DNA from: a virus
DNA: 64,000 bases
Virus record (IMG/VR): IMGVR_UViG_3300030202_002990
Coordinates: 1 to 64,000 of that record
Direction: 5' to 3' (one strand)
Positions 18,711-27,600 of the stretch are shown piece by piece (position 1 is the stretch's first letter; every line of letters begins with the position of its first letter). A program made the translations under genes and the position numbers. The notes beneath the pieces were generated by a model, which did no database searches, was not told the DNA's origin, and saw nothing but the letters and a program-made list of their open reading frames with translations.

Positions 18711-19088
18711 TTAAAACACATCTTCGGCCAATACATCATCTATTGCCGACTTGATTTCCTTATTACTTAAATCAAGTTCTCCGTCCATATCGGCTTTCCA
18801 TGTTTCCTTTTTAGAACCATCATAGAATAATGCCATTGATGGAAAGTTTCTAAATCTAAGTTTCTTAACAACCTTTGGTGCTTCTTCACTCTGTACTCTT
18901 AAAATTTCACAATCTTGATATCCACTAACACCTTTGATTAGTTTCTCATCAAATTCGGTTTCTTGCCATTCTGCTGTAAATACCACAACAACAATTCCAC
19001 CATTTATTTTTTCTTTAAAATTCTTATCGTTAACACCTTGACCAAATGTCATGGAGAAAAATAATATCAATCCTAACAAATTTCGCAT
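18711..19088 (-). CDS. Exported thioredoxin-fold protein lacking the CxxC
   Basis: 125 residues from the ATG at 19088, chosen because AGGAGTT sits 6 nt upstream; this also removes an overlap with the upstream gene. The N-terminus 'MRNLLGLILFFSMTFGQ' is a signal peptide. The body has 'VVVVFTAEWQETEFDEKL', where a thioredoxin would have WCGPC, and 'FRNFPSMALFYDG' with the conserved cis-Pro. Redox catalysis is therefore unlikely; a binding or chaperone role in the periplasm is more plausible. Confidence 0.75.
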   Translation of the reverse strand: MRNLLGLILFFSMTFGQGVNDKNFKEKINGGIVVVVFTAEWQETEFDEKLIKGVSGYQDCEILRVQSEEAPKVVKKLRFRNFPSMALFYDGSKKETWKADMDGELDLSNKEIKSAIDDVLAEDVF

Positions 19089-19098
19089 AATGTAACTC

Positions 19099-19785
19099 CT
19101 ACTTGTCCTTTTTTCTCGCAACTTCAACCCTTAAGTTAGCTACAAGTTTTTCTAAATCTTCAATTGCCTCTTCATACTCATCTATTATTTCATAGACGGC
19201 ATCCATATCTTCTTGTAAACCACCTACTTGTGATTTATATTGTTCATAAGAACGAGGCCAGTTATGTCCATCTGGTTTGGATGGATACTCATCACCAAAT
19301 ATAGATTCTATAGATGGTGGTTCAGGTAAATTTTTTGCTTCTTCTATTTCTGATAGTAACATATAGTAACCACCGACACCTGCTGCTATTACACTAACAA
19401 GTGCAATAATGGTCTGAATAGACATTGTAAACTTTGTACCCATAACTTTATCTTCCGAAAGTTCTATTGGTTCTTCTACTTTTGGTTCTTCTACTACAGG
19501 TTGTGGGGTAGGTTGAGCTACAACAGGCTTCGATTCAACTACTGGTTTTGGTATGGGTTCTTTGTGAATCTCTTCGTGCTTTTCTTCGTGTTTTTGGGTA
19601 TCCGAAGAGTGATTCATCATAGCATCGGTGATGTCCTCAAATGTGCAAACACCCATGTCTACAAGAATCTCACCAAGTGTACCTTTACGACCCTTGACTT
19701 GTTCTTGTAAGGCTTTACTTAGTTGTCGTTTTGTGATAACATCTGCATCACATAGCAACTGACCTAATTTAACCCCATCACTCAT
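19099..19785 (-). CDS. MshEN/GspE-N domain protein with TM segment and coiled coil
   Basis: 228 residues. Residues 5-57 ('KLGQLLCDADVITKRQLSKA' then 'GTLGEILVDMGVCTFEDI') match the N-terminal domain of GspE/PilB/MshE ATPases, a fold that in MshE binds cyclic-di-GMP. There is no ATPase domain. A Pro/Glu-rich linker (75-110), one TM helix (121-144) and a C-terminal coiled coil (190-225) follow. It could dock to, or compete with, the host type IV pilus or type II secretion ATPase, linking it to the prepilin-like genes at 41-43 kb. The function is inferred. Confidence 0.75.
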   Translation of the reverse strand: MSDGVKLGQLLCDADVITKRQLSKALQEQVKGRKGTLGEILVDMGVCTFEDITDAMMNHSSDTQKHEEKHEEIHKEPIPKPVVESKPVVAQPTPQPVVEEPKVEEPIELSEDKVMGTKFTMSIQTIIALVSVIAAGVGGYYMLLSEIEEAKNLPEPPSIESIFGDEYPSKPDGHNWPRSYEQYKSQVGGLQEDMDAVYEIIDEYEEAIEDLEKLVANLRVEVARKKDK

Positions 19786-19788
19786 ATA

Positions 19789-20376
19789 TTATTCACCTGT
19801 ATAAAATGTTCCTTCAGGATCCATTCCGATTTCTATATTATCAAAAACCAATAATGCTATCTGTAATTCATCTCTATATGGATTGTAGAACTGACCATTG
19901 ACCACACCTGAGATTTTGTTATCTTTAACTTCTGTTATTTCTGCTTGACCAAAATTTGTATAATCAAAACTACCTATAATTTCTAAGTCTATTGTTTTAT
20001 CCCTATAAACGGTATCTTCAACTCCGTAATTTAAGTACAAACCTTCATCTATTAAATTATCATTATCCTCACCATCTTTATCATACCATATAGTAGCATA
20101 ATGTTCTAATTCAGGTAAAACTCTACCAACTTCCCTTTGAAAGTGAAAAACCAATAGTTTCTTTATCTTACCATCCTCACCAACTTGTTTACTTCCAAAA
20201 GTTGTTATTGAACCATAGTAAGTAAACGGGTCTATTGGGTCACCATTTACCCACATTTGCATAGAAGGTTCTATTGTTTCTTCTACTCGTGTGTCTTCAC
20301 AACTAATAGATAAAATTAAAATAATCCAAACCAATGGATTAAGGTACTTTTCTTTTATATCAAACCATTTTTTCAT
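19789..20376 (-). CDS. Lipoprotein of unknown function
   Basis: 195 residues. 'LVWIILILSISC' followed by EDT is a lipoprotein signal with the modified Cys at residue 27. The mature part is beta-rich and acidic. It includes 'ATIWYDKDGEDNDNLIDEG', a segment resembling one in the lipoprotein at 48752-49279 ('KAIWYDNFGN'). It lies 1 nt from the barrel gene, suggesting a pair that works in the outer membrane. Confidence 0.75.
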   Translation of the reverse strand: MKKWFDIKEKYLNPLVWIILILSISCEDTRVEETIEPSMQMWVNGDPIDPFTYYGSITTFGSKQVGEDGKIKKLLVFHFQREVGRVLPELEHYATIWYDKDGEDNDNLIDEGLYLNYGVEDTVYRDKTIDLEIIGSFDYTNFGQAEITEVKDNKISGVVNGQFYNPYRDELQIALLVFDNIEIGMDPEGTFYTGE

Positions 20377-20377
20377 T

Positions 20378-21679
20378 TTAAAACCCCATAAATTGATAAT
20401 TAATTCCTAATTTGATATCGTATGCTGGTCGTTCCCAATAATACAGATATCTACCTTCAGCAAATACTCCAAGATTATCTTTAACCTTTACACCGAATAT
20501 AGCTCCCATATCATAATCATTCCAATCCGCCCAATTGGGTTCAGAATATTCAAAATCATATGGTTCATATCCTTCATCTAAATGTTTTTTATATAGTGAA
20601 GCATTCTGATAAGAGTATTTGGTGTGTCCGTAATGAACAGGTAACCAATTACCCCAACCATGTATCCACCAATTATCTGCGTAATGGTAAAAATCCACAC
20701 CTATTATCAAGGATGTTTCACTCTGATATCCTAAATTCTTTTTCTTTCCATTTATATAAGTCTCTAACATCTGTGGAAAATGGTATATGAAATATTCTCT
20801 ATCTGTGTAGGCAAATATCTTACCATTGGCATCTCTCCACAACCAATCATGTCCCCAATATTCACCTTGACCATTCCAAAAAGGACCATCACCTTCAACC
20901 TTTACCCATTCACCATCTACAAGTTCTAACAACTCATCATGAGTCCAAATAGGATTACCATTTTCATCGTATCCCTCTAACATAGATTCATCATACCACA
21001 TATTGTCATCAACACCGAAGGCATCTTCTGCAAATGCCCACCATGAACCACGATACCAAGTCGTGTCCAATACCATAGCATCGAATCCATATACAGGATG
21101 TTGTCTATGTTTTAGACCTACACTAAAATGTAGTTTATCATTTAGTACTTCTGGTGTAAGGTGTAATCTTAAATCTCCGTGAATATAACTAATATCTTCT
21201 AATCCTAAATCAGTCATACCAACTTTAGCCATAGCCCAATCACCGATGTATCGTACCCAATATTCTTGATTGATATATTCGTTACCCCATTGTCTACCTT
21301 CAGACAATTTAAGTAAATATTCCCAACCTTTTACAGGTCCGAATGTAGCACTTTCGTTAGCATTCTGTTCTGAACCATCATACCAAGTCCCACCTTTACC
21401 AGCAGACTTAACACCTCTTTTTGGTTCGTATTGAAATCTACCAATCTTTCTCAGTCCAAATGATGATTGAAAATCAGGTTTTAAATCTCTCTCTGTCCTA
21501 TCCACCACCAAGTCGCCCGTGCTCAATCCACCAACGATAGCAAACCTATCATCTTGAAATCGTGGAGCATTTAAACTAAAACTAGCATATGCTGTTGAAT
21601 ATTTTAAAAATTTAAGTATTTCATTTTCAGCCAACAAAGATGAGGTTATAAGTAAACCTATTATAATTTTCTTTAACAT
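20378..21679 (-). CDS. Outer-membrane beta-barrel-like protein
   Basis: 433 residues. Signal peptide 'MLKKIIIGLLITSSLLA', then 'FLKYSTAYASFSLNAPRF' and many aromatic, alternating beta-strand segments. It ends in 'IKLGINYQFMGF', a terminal Phe typical of outer-membrane barrels. I recall related proteins in marine T4-like phage contigs. Possible roles are receptor masking, porin-like change of the infected cell surface, or a virion component. A TATTTAT box precedes it. Confidence 0.7.
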   Translation of the reverse strand: MLKKIIIGLLITSSLLAENEILKFLKYSTAYASFSLNAPRFQDDRFAIVGGLSTGDLVVDRTERDLKPDFQSSFGLRKIGRFQYEPKRGVKSAGKGGTWYDGSEQNANESATFGPVKGWEYLLKLSEGRQWGNEYINQEYWVRYIGDWAMAKVGMTDLGLEDISYIHGDLRLHLTPEVLNDKLHFSVGLKHRQHPVYGFDAMVLDTTWYRGSWWAFAEDAFGVDDNMWYDESMLEGYDENGNPIWTHDELLELVDGEWVKVEGDGPFWNGQGEYWGHDWLWRDANGKIFAYTDREYFIYHFPQMLETYINGKKKNLGYQSETSLIIGVDFYHYADNWWIHGWGNWLPVHYGHTKYSYQNASLYKKHLDEGYEPYDFEYSEPNWADWNDYDMGAIFGVKVKDNLGVFAEGRYLYYWERPAYDIKLGINYQFMGF

Positions 21680-21712
21680 CTGTTTTCTCCCATTAAGCGA
21701 TAAATTACACTA

Positions 21713-21720
21713 ATAAATAT
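21713..21720 (-). promoter_or_regulatory. Candidate TATTTAT-box promoter
   Basis: Minus-strand ATATTTAT ends 33 nt before the ATG at 21679. Confidence 0.4.
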
Positions 21721-21732
21721 AAAACTATCCAA

Positions 21733-22818
21733 TTAAACATCAAACCGAACAACAAAACTCATAGCTGTTTTGTCATCATTTTTTATTGGTTTTGCTGTTC
21801 TACCAACCACTAATAATTCTCCTGCATCATTATATAATCCTATTGTTGTGATGTACGGTCTGAACTCACTATGTGTTACAAAGTTTTCGTAAAATTGTGT
21901 TCCTTCGTATGTTTGATTATATGAACCACTCCCAATACCATCAAGTGGATTATCACTCGGTGGGAAAATTGAATCAGGATTTGTACCCTCACCCAATTGG
22001 AAACTACCACTTCTTTCAAAAGTTGCACTTACATTGCTTGTAGCATTATGTTGACCTGCCTGTGAAGTTACCATATATTCGTGTTGATAAATTGTATGTG
22101 TGGCTTGATAATTTAAAGTATACCCATCACTATTTGTACCAGTAAATGCATTTAGATACTTTGAACCAGTACTTGTCATTACTATTAAACCTTGTTTATA
22201 AAAAACATTTCCTAATACATAACTCGAACTAACATCACTCGTAGGTGTGTTGGTAAAGGAGCTTGATTTAAAAGCTGCATAACTTTGTGAATATGCAAAA
22301 TCAAATAAATTACCATCTCCGTCATCACGGATATCAGTAGTCATATCACTTATATTATCTAATACACGAACACTCTTTGGTTTGATTCCCTCACCCATCA
22401 ATTGCTGAGGAATCGTAATTACTGATGCATTATTATGCAATTCTCTAAAACTAACATTTGTGTTTGAGTTACCATATGATAAAAATGGTTCAATTTGATT
22501 CGTGTGCTTACTAAATTTTGGACGATTGCTAAATCTTTCATAAAACTTGTGATTTAACATATAGTATGTTGGAAGGTCATAGAATGTTCCTCCACTATAC
22601 CAAGTAGATTTTGGTAATGCCATACTTCGAGACATTTGATTAAATGAACCAATACTTTGGGATAGGGCGGAACCTGAATCGAACCCCCTAAAACTCCCAC
22701 TACTTGCCTTAAGAGCGAACACTCCACTTCCACTATCAGTATTGGTGAAAGTGAATCGCTTGTGGGTTTTGAAGGGCTCTATAGAAACATCTTGTGGGTG
22801 GACATCTCTTAAAATCAT
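21733..22818 (-). CDS. Tail/baseplate structural protein
   Basis: 361 residues, Ser/Thr/Asn-rich and beta-rich, no signal peptide. The C-terminal 45 residues ('RPYITTIGLYNDAGELLVVG' onward) are homologous to the C-terminus of the next upstream gene product ('KVYITTVGLFNNSNELLAVA'), so the two share an attachment domain. It is the last gene of the tail operon. Exact virion position unknown. Confidence 0.75.
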   Translation of the reverse strand: MILRDVHPQDVSIEPFKTHKRFTFTNTDSGSGVFALKASSGSFRGFDSGSALSQSIGSFNQMSRSMALPKSTWYSGGTFYDLPTYYMLNHKFYERFSNRPKFSKHTNQIEPFLSYGNSNTNVSFRELHNNASVITIPQQLMGEGIKPKSVRVLDNISDMTTDIRDDGDGNLFDFAYSQSYAAFKSSSFTNTPTSDVSSSYVLGNVFYKQGLIVMTSTGSKYLNAFTGTNSDGYTLNYQATHTIYQHEYMVTSQAGQHNATSNVSATFERSGSFQLGEGTNPDSIFPPSDNPLDGIGSGSYNQTYEGTQFYENFVTHSEFRPYITTIGLYNDAGELLVVGRTAKPIKNDDKTAMSFVVRFDV

Positions 22819-22834
22819 TCCACTCCCCTATGTT

Positions 22835-23872
22835 TTAGAAGTCAAGTTTGACTTTGATTAATGCCTCACGAGAATAAGATTTCAATACAGGTTGACTTAA
22901 CTTGGCTACTGCTAATAGTTCATTACTATTGTTAAACAGACCTACTGTTGTTATGTAGACTTTTGGGTCTTTAAAGAAAGTAGGTTGTGTGAAGTCACCA
23001 GTAGATGCTGTGAAGAAAGTTGGATTGTTAGAAAAATTAAATTCTTTATTTCCAGCCCTTACGAAGTAATGTGTAGATGAGAGTTTTTCTTCTCTACGAG
23101 CTTGAAAGTATGCTCCACCTTTAACACTACTAAAGAATGCTGGAACATTACCACCATCAGTATTTGAAGTTGTATTAACACTTATAGATGCTGACGCGTC
23201 TACAATATCAGCGTTTAATAAAATAATACCTAAATCAGGATAGAACAAACCATAACCACCACCAGGATTAGATGTTGCTGCTGTGTTTATAGATGTAGTA
23301 CCACTTGTAATGGAACCAGTAACCACATTAAATACTCTACCACCTATTCCTGCTTCTGGATCTGTTGTAGAATTACTATCGTCTATCAGTCTAATATTTT
23401 CACCAACATTTTTGTTACTACCACTAATACGGAGTTCCCAATTACCTGGATCCATCTTTTCTCTCATACGAGCTCTTTTTAATGATAGAACAAAAAAGTG
23501 TTTTGAGGTTACCGAACCAGCGTATGTGAATCTATCTCTATTTGGTGGTAATAATAAGTTTACAAGTTGTGCGTGAATAGCTGCAGAAGCTCTATTACCA
23601 GTTGCTCCCCCAATTGTACCTAATGAACCACTACCTTCTAAGTGTCCATATCCAAGACTAAATTGGACTTCAGCTTCTGTATCTGATGATGGGTCTGTCT
23701 TATACACATCATAATAATACTTACCAGCTGAAGAGCTGTTTGCTGATTGTGAAAAGAATGTAGTTAGTGTACCAGTTCCACCACTCCATATACCACTTGA
23801 TATCGTGGCCTTGATATTTTTAACCACATCATTTTCTTGGTCAAATAATTTATATGCTCCTGCTAATGCCAT
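22835..23872 (-). CDS. Tail/baseplate structural protein, paralogous C-terminus
   Basis: 345 residues, starting MALAGAYKLFDQENDVVKNI. Contains 'NRDRFTYAGSVTSKHFFVLS' and a segment giving 'MDPGNWELRISGS', a pattern I associate with cyanophage-type structural proteins. The C-terminal domain is shared with the downstream gene product. TAGGAG precedes the ATG. Likely a virion protein on operon context. Confidence 0.75.
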   Translation of the reverse strand: MALAGAYKLFDQENDVVKNIKATISSGIWSGGTGTLTTFFSQSANSSSAGKYYYDVYKTDPSSDTEAEVQFSLGYGHLEGSGSLGTIGGATGNRASAAIHAQLVNLLLPPNRDRFTYAGSVTSKHFFVLSLKRARMREKMDPGNWELRISGSNKNVGENIRLIDDSNSTTDPEAGIGGRVFNVVTGSITSGTTSINTAATSNPGGGYGLFYPDLGIILLNADIVDASASISVNTTSNTDGGNVPAFFSSVKGGAYFQARREEKLSSTHYFVRAGNKEFNFSNNPTFFTASTGDFTQPTFFKDPKVYITTVGLFNNSNELLAVAKLSQPVLKSYSREALIKVKLDF

Positions 23873-23889
23873 TTTCTAACTCCTAACTA

Positions 23890-24558
23890 TTAAGATGAGA
23901 CTGGTGAAGCTGGACTTCCAAGTACTGTCTTATTAACAGTAACTGTTATTGTCTGTGTCGCTCCAGTCTGATTACCCACCACAGTAATTTGTGTTTTCTT
24001 CCTATTTGGTGTGGTAAATGTTTGTGGTATTACTCTTGCAGTTAAACCAACTACACTTTGTGAGTTTGTTATTTCTTCACTACTCAAATTGACAGGTACT
24101 AATGGTGCTGTCTGTCCGGGTGCTGCTTGTCCAATCTGTAGTCTCGCGACTGCTGTGTCATGTACTAAAAATGTATATCCTAAATCTGCATCTGTTGAAT
24201 TTAAAGTACCAGGACTCAATAAATCACCATTACCACCACCTTGCTGAAATGTTAGTGATGGAACAGCGATATCTAAGATTGGTAAACGAGATGTTTCCTT
24301 TGGGAGTGAAATTAACTTGTACTTTAATGCTTGTGTTTCATCAGGTACAGGTTCCAATAGGGGCATGTTCTCGATTACTGCTCCATAAAAATTTGTTCCA
24401 TTGGGATGTGAGGTATCCCACAAACGATAGTCGACCTCATCGTCTGCTAATGCGAATTTCGTAACTTGAAATTCATTATTACCACGGGCTAATAACTCAC
24501 GACCTCTTTTCGTAAGTATCGCATCAACCGTGATTGTGGTATTATTTAAAAATCCCAT
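23890..24558 (-). CDS. Tail/baseplate structural protein
   Basis: 222 residues, starting 'MGFLNNTTITVDAILTKRGR'. The phrase 'ILTKRGRELLARG' with 'FQVTKFALADDEVDYRLWD' recurs in tail or baseplate proteins of large aquatic T4-like phages. The C-terminal half is Thr/Val-rich beta structure. AAAGGAG precedes the ATG. Confidence 0.75.
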   Translation of the reverse strand: MGFLNNTTITVDAILTKRGRELLARGNNEFQVTKFALADDEVDYRLWDTSHPNGTNFYGAVIENMPLLEPVPDETQALKYKLISLPKETSRLPILDIAVPSLTFQQGGGNGDLLSPGTLNSTDADLGYTFLVHDTAVARLQIGQAAPGQTAPLVPVNLSSEEITNSQSVVGLTARVIPQTFTTPNRKKTQITVVGNQTGATQTITVTVNKTVLGSPASPVSS

Positions 24559-24624
24559 AATTGTATCTCCTTTAGGACTGAGTAGTTTGGATTTATGTTA
24601 TAATAAGATTAAAACTTCTTATCT

Positions 24625-24632
24625 ATAAATAT
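24625..24632 (-). promoter_or_regulatory. Candidate TATTTAT-box promoter
   Basis: Minus-strand ATATTTAT lies in the 93-nt gap before the gene starting at 24558, ending 66 nt upstream of its ATG. Confidence 0.4.
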
Positions 24633-24651
24633 AATCAAACTAAATTTTTCA

Positions 24652-27600
24652 TTATAATACATCAAGTTTAGATTCACCAGTTTCTTTTGTTACCAATGTA
24701 GTTGGTGAAGTTAGTACTACCGTTACAGGATCTAACTTGTCAAGGGTTGTTCTCTTAGTCTGTTTTGAACCTTGATACACTAATCTAAACATTTGATTGT
24801 CTTGATATAAACTTTGTTTATCACTTCTTACAAATGAAGATGAATAAAAATTATCTAATGAAGCACTTGCCTGAGTTGTATAAAAATATCTTCTTTCATA
24901 ATTGTGCTCTGAAGTTCTCGAACCACTTATGTTTGGTTGTAATACTTCTCTAAATATATATTCAGGTCCTCCAATAGTAAGGATAAAATCACCATATGTT
25001 TCTTTTCCACCACCCCATCCAGCTAATGAAGATGAAAGTATATAAGTGGCTGGTGACCTAAATATGTCTGTTGATATTGAAGAGGTAAAAGTCAAATACT
25101 GACCACCTGATGCGGATGGTGCTGTAGAAAGGGAACCAGTGTAAGTTAGATACTGACCACTCTGTGAAAACTGAGCCATTACATCAATGGATTGTGTCAA
25201 GGGTAATGTTGAACCACTAACAACTCTACCGAATCCCGCATCTAAATTACCCCTTACATTCACCACATCAAAATCAGGCGGTGCACCAACTACTTCCTTT
25301 CTTCTCTCCAATAAATTTGGCTCTATTAACAATCCAACATTAGCCCTTGCTTTTGCAGGAATCATCTTTCTTATTTGTTCAAATACACTTGTATCGTAAA
25401 ATCTTATCAATCTCATATAATCCCAAAAATTATTTGGGGCGTTATATTTTTGCCAATAAGTCGTTGCTATGTCATCAAGTCTTCTGTATCTTCTCTCGTA
25501 TTTATCTCTTGGGTCTCCTATATATTGGTCATAATCTAAATCTGCAACACTCAGTATAATATCTTCATTGATTGAATCGGTAGGACTAAAGTAAACTCCA
25601 AGTTTATTACTATCCAATGGTGCTAAATCATACGCACTTAGTTCAGACCTTTCATCTACGGCTAAATTACCAAGTAACTTACTATCTTCTATTCTTACTT
25701 TATTTTCTACACGAACATTAGGACCCAAGTTCGGAACTTTTGCTTTTTGTTGGTCTACTAACTTTCTAAAATGTGGACGATTACCACTTGAATATCCATT
25801 AGCAGTTCCCTCTGCTGTATAAGATTGGTCTGCACTTGTATCACGAATACTTGTTGATGAATCTAAATTTTTATCATCATCGAAACTATATCTTAATACC
25901 AAATCGGTATATGATGCGGATGGATGGTTTCCATCAAATGCCTTTGGTGCCTGAACATGATTATCAAACGAACCACTATTAAGTGCAGTATTCCAATAAC
26001 GAAATTCCATGATACTACCACTAAGTTGATTACCAAAATCATTACTTGGTTTACCACCTATATAGGCAGTTTCATTACCAACAAATGCTGAATTGTTACT
26101 TGAAGTAGATGTACTACCACTTGAAAATGACTTATAAATAATTCTTGATAGTCCTGAATCGTAACGACCAACATATAATGAGTATAATATATTTTGTGAT
26201 GTGGTATCGGCTGTTAATTGTCCAGTCGAACTACCACTATGATGAAATCCACTATTTTGTACACTTGCACTCATTCTTGTTAACATTACATTATAAAATT
26301 CACCATCATATATTGGTAATGAATCTGAAGAAACCGTCAAATCAGGATTTGCTCCACCCTCTAAGAAAAATTGTACTGTTCCATAATCATCCACAGAACC
26401 ATTATCAACCAATCGTAATGCTATGTCTGTACCAGCTTGCCATAATGTTTGATTACTTCCACTAGCTGCCCTAAATCTCATCTCAATGGTATCAGGTTTT
26501 CTACCACTATTAGTATCATTAGCCCAAGTAGTTTCTATGTATTGACCAGCCTTAAACTCTGCGGCCTTTGTAAATTTTCTCGTAATTTGAAAGGATGGTT
26601 TATTCCTATTTGGATTGGGTCCTCCATACTCTCTCACTCTCAATATACTACTTGGTATTCCGTAACAATTTATTAAACCTTTGATTGACCTAATAGTACC
26701 ACGAGTTTTTAAGAAGAAAGGCATGTTGTTTAAAATTCTTTTCCAAATTTCTCTCGATATATCTTTCTGAGGAGTTACTGACTGAACAGAATATTCTGAA
26801 CTCGAACCAGTAACATCGGCACCAATTAAATAGTTTGGTAAACTCACAAGGTCTTGACCATCGTTTAGATAAAATCCAAAAGACCTTCCCACTTGAAAAA
26901 TTAAGTCTCTTGATAATCCAACATCTAATCCATCCCTTCTATCATGTACAGCGGGAATTTGGTTTATATATGACCATATACCATCGAAATGTTCACCAGT
27001 CATATTAATAAATGTTGTAAAGGCATCATTTCTTTCATCATCTTTTATGTGGTTTGGTATATTTTCCAATAGTCTATCACGATTTTCTCTATCATAATTA
27101 GAACTACTTATAATCTGACCACTATACCAATCTACAGCAACAGATTCGGAAACCGAATATAAAACATATGGACTAAGTGATGTACCCTCTCCACTTTTCT
27201 TAGGCCATGTGTTATCATGAAATTCACCAAGTGAACCACTCGAATAACTCGAAGATTCGAAATACATATATTTTTCAAAGGTAGTAAAATTATTTTTAAT
27301 CTCACGGACATTATCTTGTAATGATTGAGTAAAAGTTGCAGTTTCTTGACCCAATACACCACTCAAAGAATCACTTTGACTTGTAAAAAGTTCTATCTTA
27401 TCCAACTTATATTTAAAGTTAACTAATCTATCTTCAACAGAACTAAACTTTGCAAAATTTTCAAATTGGGAATAATCTATACCATCCAATTCAATACTTT
27501 CATTGAAACTACCACTAATAACTTTATCTTCAATAATTTCTTGGATAGTTTTATTTGATGTTACAATTTCATTGTAGGTTTTGTAATTTGATTCATTTTG

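Noticed and set aside
18711-19127. Longer start (19127) for the thioredoxin-fold protein
   Set aside because: It would overlap the upstream gene and put a charged segment before the signal peptide; the ATG at 19088 has a strong ribosome site.
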